Shown here piece after piece: positions 47,112 to 59,261 of a stretch of DNA of 64,000 nt (position 1 is the stretch's first letter; each line of letters starts with the position of its first letter). The translations under genes and the position numbers were made by a program. Below the pieces are notes generated by a model. It ran no database searches. It had not been told where the DNA came from and was given only the letters and a program-made list of their open reading frames with translations. Source of the stretch: Prunus persica (taxonomy: Eukaryota > Streptophyta > Magnoliopsida > Rosales > Rosaceae). The stretch is from NCBI RefSeq assembly GCF_000346465.2, contig NC_034009.1:25155983-25219982 (forward strand), written 5' to 3'.

Positions 47112-48659
47112 ATGGCATCTGGTCTCTATGTTCAAGCTGAATTCTCTGGGGACAATACATCTGATGAGGTGATTGGTCTTGATCTCAATCTGTCATCCAT
47201 GGCATGCCTTCCCTACCCTTCTTCTCTTTCCACTTTGGAGGAAAATCCTGCTGCCTGGGTGATCCCATTCATAGATGAAACAAGTAGTCATAAGAGGCTA
47301 AAGCAGCAACATAGTTCCAGCTATGAATTCAATAATGCAGGTACTAACTATTGTAGTCTTTACAGTGGCAGTGGCAGCATGTGTGCTAGGGGATTAGATA
47401 GTTTGCCAAGAATCCATTTCCGGGATCACATATCGGCGTACACTCGGAGATACTTGGCAGTAGAGGCCATGGAAGAAGCCACTGCAACCCTGATGAGAGG
47501 CAAGGAAGGTGAATCCGAGGAAGGAGGAAGGGGAGATGCGACGAAACTAGTCCAGCAACTCATTGCTTGTGCTGAGGCTGTGGCTTGTCGTGACAAAGCT
47601 CATGCTTCAACATTACTTTATGAGCTCAGAGCTAATGCAAAGGTCTTTGGGACATCATTTCAGCGAGTAGCATCCTGCTTTGTCCAAGGTCTCTCTGACC
47701 GCCTTGCGCTGATTCAACCACTTGGGGCAGTGGGACTTATAGGCCCCATAACCAAGTCAACAGCTTTTTCGGCAGAAAAGGATGAGGCTTTGCACCTTGT
47801 TTATGAGATTTGCCCACAAATCCAATTCGGTCACTTCGTAGCAAATGCATCAATATTGGAAGCCTTTGAGGGAGAAAGCTCTGTTCATGTCATAGACTTG
47901 GGCATGACCCTAGGCCTCCCACATGGGTACCAATGGCGCAATTTAATAGACAGTCTAGCCAACCGTGCAGGACAACCCTTACATCGCCTTCGAATCACCG
48001 GTGTTGGCAACTCTGCCGAACGCCTTCAAGCAATTGGCAATGATCTCAAGCTGCATGCACAAAGCATGAAACTGAATTTTGAATTTTCAGCAGTGGAGAG
48101 CAGCTTCGAGAACCTAAAGCCTCAAGACTTCAATTTGGTTGATGGGGACGTTTTGGTCGTCAACAGCATACTTCAGTTGCATTGTCTGGTGAAAGAGAGC
48201 AGAGGTGCATTGAACTCAGTTTTACAAACACTTCATCAGCTATCACCAAAGCTTATGATCTTGGTTGAGCAGGACACAAGCCACAATGGGCCTTTCTTTC
48301 TAGGGAGGTTCATGGAGGCATTGCATAATTACTCTGCCATATTTGACTCCCTGGATGCAATGCTGCCCAAGTATGATACAAGGAGAGCTAAAATGGAGCA
48401 GTTTTATTTTGGGGAGGAGATTAAGAACATTGTGAGCTGTGAGGGACCAGCCAGGGTTGAGAGGCATGAAAGGGTTGAGCAATGGCGCCGGAGGATGAGA
48501 CGTGCTGGGTTCCAACCGGCACCTCTGAAGATGATAGCACAGGCCATGAAATGGCTAGAAATAAATACTTGTGAGGGTTACACGGTTGTAGAAGACAAGG
48601 GTTGCTTGGTTTTTGGGTGGAAGTCAAAGCCCATCATTGCAACTTCTTGCTGGAAATAA
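47112..48659 (+). CDS. GRAS-family transcriptional regulator, DELLA/RAD1-like
   Basis: Nuclear regulator of 515 residues, single exon. The variable N-terminus (1-140) has no DELLA or TVHYNP motif. The GRAS domain starts at 146 with LVQQLIACAEAVACRDKAHA (first leucine heptad). VHVIDLG is at 258-264, then the second leucine region. A PFYRE-type stretch has FYFGEEIKNIV with CEGPARVERHERVEQWRRRM. The SAW end is GYTVVEDKGCLVFGWKSKP, then SCW. The LxxLIACAEAV form and the ending are close to DELLA/RGL-like and RAD1-like GRAS proteins. From memory the best fit is the RAD1 group, conserved in plants hosting arbuscular mycorrhiza, but this is a tentative subfamily call. Function as DNA-bound cofactor is inferred from the family. 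Confidence 0.93.
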   Translation: MASGLYVQAEFSGDNTSDEVIGLDLNLSSMACLPYPSSLSTLEENPAAWVIPFIDETSSHKRLKQQHSSSYEFNNAGTNYCSLYSGSGSMCARGLDSLPRIHFRDHISAYTRRYLAVEAMEEATATLMRGKEGESEEGGRGDATKLVQQLIACAEAVACRDKAHASTLLYELRANAKVFGTSFQRVASCFVQGLSDRLALIQPLGAVGLIGPITKSTAFSAEKDEALHLVYEICPQIQFGHFVANASILEAFEGESSVHVIDLGMTLGLPHGYQWRNLIDSLANRAGQPLHRLRITGVGNSAERLQAIGNDLKLHAQSMKLNFEFSAVESSFENLKPQDFNLVDGDVLVVNSILQLHCLVKESRGALNSVLQTLHQLSPKLMILVEQDTSHNGPFFLGRFMEALHNYSAIFDSLDAMLPKYDTRRAKMEQFYFGEEIKNIVSCEGPARVERHERVEQWRRRMRRAGFQPAPLKMIAQAMKWLEINTCEGYTVVEDKGCLVFGWKSKPIIATSCWK

Positions 48660-49298
48660 TCTGCGATTTCATAAAACTTAGTCTCACAAAAAAGGAATAA
48701 CGTTTGTGAAACTGATGATGTTGCTGAACTAAAAAGAACAAACTTGTGTAGTTTGTATCAAGCACTGCTAGTCAATCTTAATCGGACAACATAATCTGTT
48801 AACTATGTTTGATAATTTAGCATGATTCGTGTTCGAGTAAACAGTATCTAGTGGACTATATTCTTATATCTTAAGAATCAAAGTGCATAGAGAGCCTGAA
48901 AAACTCTAAAACTCCAATTCAAAAGCTCCCCTTGGCCCCAAAATGTCACAGCCGTATTGAGGAAACAATATCAAAAAGAACCACAAAGTAGCTTTTGGGG
49001 AATTTGGGACTCTCTCAGTCATTTGGTCGAACATCTTGCACACAAAATGACCGTCGTGGCAAAATCGACGGCCAACAATACATCGCCATCAGCAACTTAA
49101 TTGTGGGCTGCCACGTGTATGGCTGGCAAGACACTCCGTGGACTCTCATAAAAAAAAAAAAAACTTGCCTGGCAAAAAAAAGACGTGTGGATAAGACAGC
49201 ACACATCCTTCGGTTAGTTTCCAAAGGGCTCTCCTTTCTCGCTCTCTCACAAAGCACACGCAGTGAAGAAACGAAGACTGAGCAAAATCGAAGCAAAA

Positions 49299-51095
49299 AT
49301 GGAAGCGGGTATGTCTCTAAACGCAGTCGTTCGGCTTCCACTGTCGAGTTCGAGGACCCATGAAGATGGTTTGGTCAGGCACTCATTGGTCTCCACGACG
49401 ACGACGACCCAGAAGGCAGAGCAAAGGCAGGGCCGCAAACTGGTCGTTGAAGCAAAGAGCAAAAGGGGAATGATGGCTCGCCAATTTCAAGCCAAGAAGC
49501 CTCCACCTCCTGCCATGCCCAAGATTGAAGACGACGGCAACCCACGTTTCGTTGTATTCATGAGAATGGCTAATGTTTGTTCTCTCTCCCCCTGTATTTG
49601 CTCCAAAGTTAATAACTTTCTTTGAGATTTTTGTTTAGCTGGAGAAAATTACAAGTTTTTACTTGTTGAATCTTGGACAGGTTTACCTATGGTACCCACT
49701 TAGTGTTATATCAGGCGGAACCACGGCTAAAATCATGGTTGCAGCAAAAGATAATTTTCTGGGGAAATATATATATAAAGATACACTTGCTAGAAATCTT
49801 GCTGCAGTTATTTACAGGGTGAGTTTTTGCTTAATTAAGCTTAACTAGATTTCTACATACTTGTTCTTTTTTTTTAAATTTATGATTGATTGTATATAAT
49901 TTGGTGTACTTGCTCAATCTCATTATGAACAGCAGTTTGAACAATTACTCAACTGAACTGAGCAATCTGAAGTTGAGTTCATGTAACCAGAGTCAATTTG
50001 CCTAAAAAAAAATTAATGTGTATAACTTGCTGAAATCTTCTAATGGTTTGTGTTATAAAATTTCTGTATGGACATGTTAACTATATAGAGAATCCTTGTG
50101 GCAAAGATACTCATTGTTGATTAATCATGGCTTAGAGGACATATTCTGCTTTTACTAGCCAGATGCGATTTTTATGATGGTTAAACATATTTCGCAACCG
50201 GCCTCATATTAGCAATTGCATAATTGCTTGTTTTTAATTTAAACAGGACGAGAAGGAAATACAGAAGACAGCATTCAAGCAGTACCGAGTGTTGCGGTCA
50301 GCTACTGATTTTAGATATGGCTACAAAATTGTGGTAATCCTCTTATAACCTCTGCACTAAATAAAAGTTCATTCATAGATGATTGTTGTCATTTTCTCAA
50401 CATTAACATGTATGGCAGAAGCTCATTTCTGTTATTTCAGTGTCTAAGTCTTTTCCGTGCTATACGTGTAGGAAAATGGTAACATGAGAGCAGCACTTTC
50501 TACCTCGGATGTAATTGAGGTAATTATTTGTCTTTTTCATTATGCTTGCCCTGCCCACACCATTGTCTTTGTGATGAGATTATAATGCATTAGACATTCA
50601 GCTGATCACAAGCTTCAGCCCTTGAGCTGCAGCTCTTCAATTCGTTTATTCTAAATTAGAAGCTATTTATGTTGGTAGCTACAGAGTTACAGTTGAGTTA
50701 AAATTTTCAGTTCTGAACAGATTGTTATAATATTGTGATGGTTCTGAACCCAATTTCAGCTTCCAACAAAAGACAAGCTCAAAACCACTTTTGACAAAGT
50801 GAAAGATTTTTTTGGGGATGCAAAGGAATCTTTCGGCAAGTTGACAACACTGAACTTATCCGAGTCTGAGGAATCAGAAGAAAAATCTGCAGAACAGGAA
50901 AAGTGAGTTATATGCACACAATACACTTGATAAGTTTTGTTTTCTCAACCGTAGTTGTCAAGGCTTTCTTGGTGGCTTCTCATTTTTCTGTTGTCAGGCA
51001 ACACTCAAACCTAAAACCTCCCTAATGTAAATGATCATCCATTACTTTACGTGCCTAAAATGATTGTTGGTTCGTTTAACAGGGTAAAAGGCTGA
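49299..51095 (+). CDS. HHL1: HHL1-like chloroplast protein (photosystem II protection)
   Basis: HHL1 (hypersensitive to high light 1) is a thylakoid protein that works with LQY1 in photosystem II repair in Arabidopsis. Six exons: 49299-49574, 49681-49818, 50247-50333, 50472-50519, 50760-50902, 51083-51095, giving 234 residues. The first 55 residues (MEAGMSLNAVVRLPLSSSRT, Ser/Thr/Arg-rich) form a plastid transit peptide. The conserved core runs KRGMMARQFQ, PKIEDDGNPRFVVFMRMANV, YLWYPLSVISGGTTAKIMVA, NFLGKYIYKDTLARNLAAVI, KQYRVLRSATDFRYGYKIV and ENGNMRAALSTSDVIELPT. The acidic tail ends KVKG. Reading straight on in exon 5 would stop at K-stop; the GTGAGT donor and a 13-nt last exon give the family-like end. 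All junctions have GT/AG. Confidence 0.9.
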
Positions 51096-51712
51096 AGGTG
51101 GCAGATAGGTTGTGTGAGATAGTGAAGCTTATTCAGCTGCGTGCACATTTTGCGAAAGGTCGTTTAGGATGATTCTACACACGGTTTTGTTTATAGATCT
51201 CTCTGTCCATTAAACATGATTTTATGTTCTTTGCCAATAACATCTGATACAAATTTAGCCTGTTCCACACTTGTATTTCTGAAAATCTCTTGAAACTGCT
51301 GAATTAAGTGCACCATGAAGCAAAGATGCCCTAATAAGTTTAGTTTTAAAAGCAACTTGACAAACTCACTACTTGTAGGTTTTTTTGGAAATCTGCATAG
51401 ATAGATGGCATGAAATAAAACTCAAAGTTTTCCTTGAGATTATAATCAGCATCGTATATTATAACATGGAATACATTAATGCATGTTACCAACAAATTAC
51501 ATAGAATAGAAGTTAATACCAACGACACACTCTTATATTATATTTTCATCTTAAACAACGATGATGCGATCTTTCGTATGACACGTTGGAGCATTCTGCA
51601 CTGTTGAAACTAGACGTAGAGGGAGATGATGTTCCATTAAAACTCAAACTCAGAGGAAGCTTGAGACAGAAAGGAATCTTCTTTTCTTGCTGTGTTTTAA
51701 AGGCGGTGATGA
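51096..51712. other. 3' UTRs of HHL1-like and P450 genes (convergent)
   Basis: The HHL1-like gene (plus) and the P450 (minus) converge here. The spacer is AT-rich and holds no additional recognisable gene. Confidence 0.55.
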
Positions 51713-53626
51713 TCAATTCCCTTGAATTGGTGATCCATGTTGGCTGGGTGTTGGAACAAGAACAAGAGCAGACTTCTTTCTTGTGGCAAGCCCAAAAGTT
51801 TCGTCTAGGTCCACATCATCTGGTCCAACTCCTTGAGGCAAATCCCAATCAAAATGATACAAGAGCCTTGCCAATGCAATCTCCACCGTCGCCAACCCAA
51901 AGCCATATCCTGGGCACCCTCTTCTTCCTCCACCAAATGGTAGAAACCTAAAATCTTGATCAACAACATTAACATTAACGTTGCCTGCATCTTGAAACCT
52001 CTCAGGCCTATACTCCAAGGGATTGTCCCACGACTGTGGGTCTCTTGCTATGGCATAGGCGTTGATTAGAACCCTAGTTTTTTCAGGTATTTCGTAGCCA
52101 TCCAGAGTGCACTTGTCCATTGATTCTCGAGGGACAAGAAGAGGGACTGGCGGATGCAATCGCATTGTCTCTTTTATGACTGCTTTCAAGTAGTCAAAGT
52201 GTTGAAGGTGGCTCTCGTCAACTTTTCCAGTGCTGGATGCAAACTTTCGAACTTGTTCTTGTGCTTTCTTCATCACGTTTGGGTGTCTCACCAACTCTGT
52301 CATTGCCCATTCTAGGGTGGCTGATGTCGTATCGGTTCCGGCCACAAACATGTCCTATTAATTATATTAACACATTATCTTAATTAGGTTAATTGGGAGG
52401 TGATCAAGAAAACATGTCCACTGCTGATCTAAGCAATCGGTCCCATATTCAATTTAAGATCAAGATAGAAACAACTAGTAGTGACATGACATCACCCTTC
52501 TTAATTACATTTAGTTGAGAGTTGCGAGTTTAGGACTGGCATGCTGCATGCATGCATGCCACGCTTGATATTCATACAATAACTCATTAACACAAGCTAC
52601 GTAGGACAAACAGAAATGCAACACAAAACGGTGTCGTTGGACCATAATAATAGAGAGGGGATCGATATTTACCAGTACAAGAGCCTTGAGATTGTCATCA
52701 GTAATTGGCACCTCCAAGTCATCTCTTTGTCGTACTCGAAGCAGAACATCAACAAAATCTTCTCTGCTACCACCACCGCTACCACCTTCGCACGACGTCG
52801 TTTTGTTCAAATGCTCTTGTATTATTTCATCACACAAGTGTCTCAAACCCTCCAAGTTCCTCTTCAGCCTCCTCCTAAACCCACTCACCCAGTTGACCCA
52901 CTCCCACTCGGGGAAGAAATCCCCTACGCACCACCCAGCAAGCAAAGCCTGCGTCTCACTCAAAAGCTCCACCAAACGATCTTCTGACTTTGACTTTGAC
53001 TCCTCCTCCTCCACTATAAACCTCTTCCCCAACGCTACTCTACACAGCACATTGTTTGCCAACGCAAACAATAACTTGCTCATGTCCACTTCAGACCCGG
53101 ACAGGTTGGCCACGTGGCTAAGCAACCGGTTCACCTCCTCGTCTCGGACGAGGTGGAACGAAGCGACCCGTTTGGAGCTCAGCAACTCGGTGACACATAT
53201 TTTTCTAGCTTGGCGCCAGTAGGGGCCGTACGGGGAGAAGGTGACGTCGGAGCAGCCGAAGGAGAGCCACTGAGCCGCCACGAGCTGCGGTCGGCTAGCG
53301 AATACGTGATCGTGCGTTTTGAGGACGAGCTTGGCCAGGTCAGCAGAGGAGATGACCAGCGTGGGGACTCGGCCTAGTTGGAGGTGGATGATGGGGCCCA
53401 GTTTCTGGGCCAGGTGGGCGAGGGATTGGTAAGGTGGCGCCTCTGTGAGGAGGAGGTGGTGAAGGTGGCCTATAATTGGAAGGCTTGTCGGTGACGGTGG
53501 AGTACGGACGGTGGCGGACTGTGGCTGTGACGGTGACGTTATACTTATCCATTTCTGCAACTGCAAGCGAAGAAGGAAGAATACGAAGGGTATCAAAAGT
53601 AGAAGCGAGAGAATGAGAGAGTCCAT
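51713..53626 (-). CDS. Cytochrome P450, CYP71 clan
   Basis: ER-anchored haem-thiolate monooxygenase of specialised metabolism. Exons 53626-52673 and 52354-51713 on minus give 531 residues. The single intron, of phase 0, lies where CYP71-clan genes keep theirs, just before the I helix. The N-terminal anchor is LILSLLLLIPFVFFLL, followed by the proline hinge PPSPTSLPIIGHLHHL. The I helix has AGTDTT, the K helix KETMRLHP (ExxR), then the PERF motif YRPERF, and the haem loop FLPFGGGRRGCPG holds the Cys ligand. Length and motifs suggest an active enzyme. Family CYP71 is likely; subfamily and substrate cannot be assigned by eye. It starts head-to-head with the HSP21-type gene, 477 bp apart. Confidence 0.92.
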
Positions 53627-53676
53627 TTTCTTCTTTTGCTTCCAAATTGAATCAATGATGTACTAAAGAAATTGGG

Positions 53677-53686
53677 GCTTTATATA
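53677..53686 (-). promoter_or_regulatory. TATA box of the P450 gene
   Basis: On minus this reads TATATAAAGC, about 50 bp before ATG 53626, so the 5' UTR would be about 20-25 nt. Confidence 0.65.
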
Positions 53687-53812
53687 GAAAAATATTTTGG
53701 GCTGCCAAAAACAAAAACAAAAGAAAGTTTCATGAGCCCAACATTCCAAGCCCATTAGATTATGTTATGGGCCCACAATTATAAGGTCCAATTGTGACAA
53801 GTCAAGTTATGT

Positions 53813-53825
53813 TTCTTGAATTTTC
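53813..53825 (+). promoter_or_regulatory. Heat shock element, perfect three-unit
   Basis: TTCTTGAATTTTC fits nTTCnnGAAnnTTCn with correct 5-bp phasing. It is 279 bp before the sHSP start and about 190 bp before the P450 start, on the other side. A weaker TTCCAGAA unit is at 53898-53905. Heat shock factors bind such arrays. The position suits the sHSP and could also affect the P450. Confidence 0.7.
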
Positions 53826-54103
53826 CTTATCCAGGGAAATTTTTCTCGAGTTCTCCAGAACTGTCCGACCGAATGTGTCTTCACCCTTCTATTCGTCTTC
53901 CAGAAGTGTCCATTATCTCCTTCAAATATTGGAAAATCCAGTCTCCCTGCTCAATCAAATCAAGAACTCCCTCACTTTCTGTTAGCATTTTCTTGCCTGC
54001 CAAACACAACCCAACAACTCCAATAATTTTCCAACTGATCAAGGCTCACAACTTCACTTGACCAATAAACACAAACCCCAACTCTTGAGAGAGACACAAA
54101 AAA

Positions 54104-54913
54104 ATGTCTCACGCCGTATCAAATTTGAGCATTTTTCTTCCAATGTCATCTGGGAGGAGGACCAAAAATTGCCCATCCCCTGTTTTCTCAAAACCAGTTA
54201 AGAACAGCCTCAAGGCCATGGCAAGAGATGCAAGGGACAACCTTGACCACTTGCAGAGGGCCACCACCAAGCACCAACAACAACAACCACCCCAGCCCAA
54301 AAAGAGAGTCGCCTCGGCACCACCTGTAGGTAAATTAATCACCCACTTATCCAAATTTGAAAATCCCACGTTAAAGTTAGAAACTTTAATTTGATAAATA
54401 AACAAAAACCATTGAATTTTTGCAGGGTTGTGGGACCGGTTTCCGACGGCAAGGACAGTGCAGCAGATGATGGAGACCATGGAGAGGATGATGGACGACC
54501 CGTTTGCCTACTCGGGCGGGTCGGGTTGGGCATCCCCATTGCCGACGGAGACAGGTGGCTACAGCAGGGGAAGGACCCCATGGGAGATCAAAGAAGGTGA
54601 GGCTGATTACAAGATGAGATTTGACATGCCTGGGATGACCAAAGAGGACGTCAAGGTGTGGGTTGAGGAGAAAATGCTGGTTGTGAAGGCAGAGAAGATG
54701 ACCAAGAAGAAGGAAAGTGGGGTGCAAGAAGAAGAAGATAATGGTAATGATGAGTGGTCTGCTAAGAGCTATGGGAGGTACAGCACTAGAATTGCTTTGC
54801 CTGAGAATATTCAGTTTGAGAAGATTAAGGCTGAGGTTAAAGATGGGGTCTTGTATGTTACTATTCCTAAGGCTACCAGTAGTTCTAAGATTTTGGACAT
54901 TCATGTAGAGTGA
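54104..54913 (+). CDS. HSP21-like: Small heat shock protein, plastid HSP21-type
   Basis: ATP-independent chaperone that holds unfolding proteins in the chloroplast during heat stress. Exons 54104-54329 and 54426-54913 give 237 residues. The first 45 residues are Ser/Lys/Arg-rich without acids, a transit peptide type. ARDARDNLDHLQRA and a methionine-bearing amphipathic segment, RTVQQMMETMERMMDDPF (near 80-100), correspond to the Met-rich helix of HSP21, though with fewer Met than usual. The alpha-crystallin domain runs from PWEIKEGEADYKMRFDMPGM through DVKVWVEEKMLVVKAEKM to KDGVLYVTIPK. It then ends KILDIHVE and lacks a clear IxI tail. A heat shock element lies upstream. A mitochondrial relative is the alternative. 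Confidence 0.9.
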
Positions 54914-55104
54914 TAGCTAGATTCAGTGATGGAGAGCAGAGGATTTTGGCTACTTTCTTCTTTTCTTTGTTCAATTTGAACAGGGTCAAAACAAATTTCA
55001 TAAAATTTCCACGTTAAAAAGAAGCCTTTAACTTATTTATTTGATAACTGTAGTTGTGCATAAACTTGTCCTGCAGTTTGAATCGGAAAATGTCTTCCCA
55101 ACGT

Positions 55105-55592
55105 GATACAGATTCATGACTTACGCCTTCCTAGCATCCACCACCACCACCCATATTCACTTTCCCAAACTGACCGATTTCCATGATCTCGAGCCTTGGT
55201 GTGTTTTTCAGAATAGCAATGGCAAAACATATCTCGCACCACCTACCTTGAAATGCCTGCAACTTTACTTTTCTCAAGTGGTCATGTTTGTGCCCGAAAA
55301 AAACTCTGTATCTGTCGTTGATCAGCATTGGGATCCAAAGTCTTGTCATCGTGGAGCTTCAAAACTTTGTTCACCCGCTTTACAAATCTTGTTTTGAAAA
55401 ATCCTCTGCAATCAAGCCATGTCCGTTCCCAATGCTGATTCCAAAAATGTTTGGAATGTCAAATTCAAGATTGGGCCTTGTTCGTATTAATTGCAATCCA
55501 AGGTCCTTCCACCGATGTGATACCGTACAGACGGTATTCAATTCATTAATCCAATCCTTGTTCTCGCCCTCCTCACGCTGAAAACAAAACAA
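55105..55592 (-). pseudogene. F-box/FBD-type relic
   Basis: On minus, an N-terminal-like piece (CTVSHRWKDLGLQLIR, PNLEFDIPNIFG; 55540-55430) resembles the F-box end and following linker. After stops there is a piece at 55349-55131 reading HDHLRKVKLQAFQGRWCEIC and AIAILKNTPRLEIMEI, like the FBD domain at the C-terminus of plant F-box/LRR proteins. The leucine-rich middle is missing and frames are broken. It would be a non-functional, internally deleted copy. Confidence 0.5.
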
Positions 55593-55952
55593 AATAATTA
55601 CATTAACCTTCCTTGATCATGCACTTAATCATGATTGATAAACTAACATATAACTTTGCCTGTAAACTAGGAATCATGCTGCAAATCACCAGCTCGGTGC
55701 CCCTCCAATCCAATCCTCCAAGTAAGGTGTTTCCTTTCCGATACACACTGGAAGGGTGTTTTAGTCAATTCTTAATCCAAATTTTGGCGAATGTTGAAAT
55801 GTTTTTTTTTAAACAAGACAACTTTTGAAGTTTTGAACGTGGCCATGTTTTACCCAACCAACAGTCTTTTTTTTATTTCTTAATTTTCTTTATGAATATT
55901 ATTTTTCCTATCTGGTTGAAATAAATAAATCAACTTAAAATCAATTTAACGA

Positions 55953-56022
<70 letters not shown>

Positions 56023-56544
56023 ATGTTTAATTATTATACTTTTGCTCTTCCCCAAATATTTTATCCATTTTGCCTATATAAACCCCATTCCGTCAAACCC
56101 AAACGTCGCAGTGACCTTCCCTTTGTTTGAATGAAAGTATTGAAAAATACATAGAATTCTAAAATGACAGAATTTAGATTTCTATAATTTCAATTTCTGG
56201 CAATTGAAGATTTTAATGTTTGGAAATTGTGAAATCACACATATTTTGGTGGAAATTAAACTCGGGAATTTGATGCCCAATTTTCACGATTTTTTCCATG
56301 CGCCATTTAATAAATTCCGCGCTTAAGTTGCCGAATAAGTGAATTGTCAATTTCTCCTCCTAAATTCCCGACTTGTAACTAAATTTCGAGTTATTTTTCC
56401 TCATCCAAACGGAGCGTATAGAAATCCAATTTCTTCCTCTCATTTTCATTATAGGAAAAGAAAAATTAGCAACAAAAAAAAAAATCAAATTTTGTATAGG
56501 AAAAGAGTGGGAGAGAATCAAACCTTGTTGAACTGAACCTTGAG
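55593..56544. other. Intergenic, with (CT)n tract
   Basis: A (CT)n microsatellite of about 60 bp lies at 55957-56018. Frames nearby have no homology. No gene was recognised. Confidence 0.6.
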
Positions 56545-57017
56545 GCCCCGTTTGGTTCACGGAATGAATTTGAGGAGAAATAATTTCCCATGTCATTTCC
56601 CAAGCGATGGGAAATGGAAGATTCCTTTCTCATGTTTGGTAATGTTGGGAAAGTAACCGGGAGATATCACTTTATTTCCTTTCCCTTGTTTGTTTTTAGT
56701 AGGAATGGAAAACAAAGTTTGTATAATTATACCCATATTAAATCAAATAAAAAAATAATGTATTTAATGATTTATTGTAATTCTAAATTGTTAATGGGGA
56801 CAAAATAGTCATGAAAAATATTTATTTAATATTGGCTCATTTTCCCAAACTTTCCCATGAGAAAGGAAAATAAAACCCAAGTTGGAAGGATGACTTCACT
56901 TTCCCCCCTACTTTCCCATGAGTCAGGCAATGATTTCTCATACTTAGACTTGCCAAATAGGGGAAAGCAATTGATTTCCCATCCTCAAGTCTCATTTCCC
57001 ATAAACCAAACAGGGTC
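56545..57017. mobile_element. MITE, about 470 bp, GTTTGGTT ends
   Basis: Inverted ends GCCCCGTTTGGTTCA and TAAACCAAACAGGGTC are flanked by TGAG on both sides (56541-56544 and 57018-57021). The interior also pairs: GGGAAAGTAACCGGGAG and CCCATGAG/CTCATGGG-like blocks. Noncoding. Superfamily uncertain because the duplication is short. Confidence 0.7.
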
Positions 57018-57446
57018 TGAGGGCTTTCTTCCATCAATGTCCAGAAATAGTAATAGCGGGTTTCTTGTTTGTTGATGTTTTCCTCTAAGTATTGTTTCAA
57101 GACACCAGATGATGAAACAGACACTACCAAATATCACTAGATGAAACAACCAAATATACAACCAATTATAATTAGTCCTACCCCCTCAAAAAATACACTA
57201 TGCTACTACTAGGAATAGTTATCAACCCCAATTACCATGCTCTACTTATTGTTTTGTTTGTATTTGAAACTCTACTTGAAGTTTTTGAACATGGACCAAG
57301 ACCCCCCTTAAAGCTAGAAAAACAGATTTTATATTCAATAATGCACTTTTAGCTCAAAATCATTCCAGGAAAAACTTATGAAAAACACAAAAATGAAGTA
57401 AAATATCAAGAACTAACTCAAAATATTTGGTGAATAACATGATAAA
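57018..57446. other. Intergenic, no gene seen
   Basis: AT-rich sequence between the MITE and the LTR-like remnant, without recognisable coding potential. Confidence 0.5.
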
Positions 57447-58915
57447 TTGATTAGTGCATAATTGTATGTAATTTTGTACCATTCTAGCTTATGATTTCGT
57501 TATGTTTTTGAGTTAAACTTGTGCTTTTAATCTTTTTTGTATTTGTTTCAATATATTAAGCTTTAGGACTCATTTAATGCATTTTGGAGTCAAGTTAGCT
57601 CAAAATTGTGTCTGCAAATCAGTCAACTTCACGGATTGAATTTTATGTGCTCATGAACAACCAACTAATGACCCTTACACCATTGGAAAGATATGGGACT
57701 CTAGTTTCTTAATCATTTTATGATTCATGATTCCGAGTCTTCTAGAGGAAGTTATGGATATTTTGGCAGCATATGGCAGCTTAAGGTGAATTTCGGCAGC
57801 ATCTGCGTTACTGTGCCAAAAATGATATTTGAAGACTTTTTTTTATTTTTCCTTGCGCTAGGCTATATATGGTTGGAAAGAAAAGACAAAGAGCTTCAAG
57901 ATCCATATTTTTTCATAATTTTAGGAATCGAGGAACAAGCCCAAAATTTGCCTACAAACAGATTACAGTGCATTGTCATGCATGACATATGCATGAGTTA
58001 ATTATTTTTTGTGGGGAAGTTTGGTCAAGTTGGTGAAGTGGGTGTTGTAGGTAGATGCAATAATCAAATCAGATTTTTTACTTCCCTTAGGCTTATAAAT
58101 AGTGAGGTTCTCTAAGCTTACAAACACACCCCAAGAGAGAGGGGGGGAGCTCGCTCTCAAACATCTCTCTAGAGCTCCTCTCCATTCTCTCCCCTAAATT
58201 CTCTTAATTTTTCTTTTAAGTTCTCAACTGTTGTAACAAAATCCTTTTGCTAAATTTTCCTTTTTGTTTTTCTTAGTTGTACTTTATTTTTCATTATCAT
58301 GTAATTTCTTATTTTAAGTTTTCAAGTTTGATTAGTTTCCAAGTTTCAATTACGGTTCTTGTTCTTATTCATTATGCTTATAAGTTAATATGCTTGTTTG
58401 AATTATTGATCACCATTAAAACTTGTATGTTAGCTATCTTGATTGGAATTAAGAGTAGACATCATATGCCTTAATTCGAATTGAACTATGAATAGGAAGA
58501 GTATGTATGGACATTCGACAGCAGGGATTAGATATATGCTTAGTTGTTTAAAACATTCTTTTATACTTAACGGATTTCTAATGCTTAATTTAGGTTCGAC
58601 AATAAGGATCTAATTATGAAATTAAGAATATAAGGTTAGGACCAGACACCATGGCTTAATTATACTTTAGTTAGAATCAATATGTGAATCTTAATTGAAC
58701 TTGTTAACTTAATTACTTGAGACTTAGAATTGGATTGTTCCCTAGTGTCCTCAAAAATTTTTTAAACTCAAAACCACTTTTAGTGTCTTTTTTCTTTGTT
58801 TGTTTAAACTTTATGTTTTCAATTCTTGTACTCTTCAAAATCATCTTTAAATCTTGTTTCCATTTTTGTTTTGTACAAGGAATCAAATTCAATCAATTTA
58901 TCATCAATCCTCGGT
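57447..58915 (+). mobile_element. LTR-like remnant (possible solo or non-coding LTR)
   Basis: It starts near TGATAAATTGATTAGTGCAT. A TATA box (CTTATAAATAGTGAGG at 58090) precedes a CT- and GA-rich R-like region (58130-58200). Long AT-rich sequence follows to about 58915. This is the layout of a retrotransposon LTR. No target duplication, gag-pol or paired LTR was identified, so boundaries and class are tentative. Confidence 0.35.
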
Positions 58916-59207
58916 GTCGGATTTCTCAGTTTGGTCTTACCATCTCTAGCCACCTTTGGCTAGGGTCCCTCCATGAAAAAATTTCCCCAACCTTTCTATC
59001 TTTTCCCCCAAAGATCCGAGCCCCATACCTTGCAAAAGAACCCAAACCGATGTCGGAGAAATCAAGGGTTTTCTCGTCGAAAAACCTTAAAATCCAGCCG
59101 CCTCTAGTCACTTTTGGCCATCGACTTAGGTATAAAGAAAACCTTAAACCCAAACCAACTATCATTGCAATGTTGATTCTGCTGGAAATGTAAGTTTTGA
59201 AATCTTC

Positions 59208-59261
<54 letters not shown>

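Noticed and set aside
47112..47560. DELLA identity for the GRAS gene
   Set aside because: The N-terminal 140 residues contain no DELLA, LEQLE or TVHYNP motif.
49015..49462. Minus-strand frames opposite the first HHL1 exon
   Set aside because: They oppose a well-supported plus-strand exon and carry no domain.
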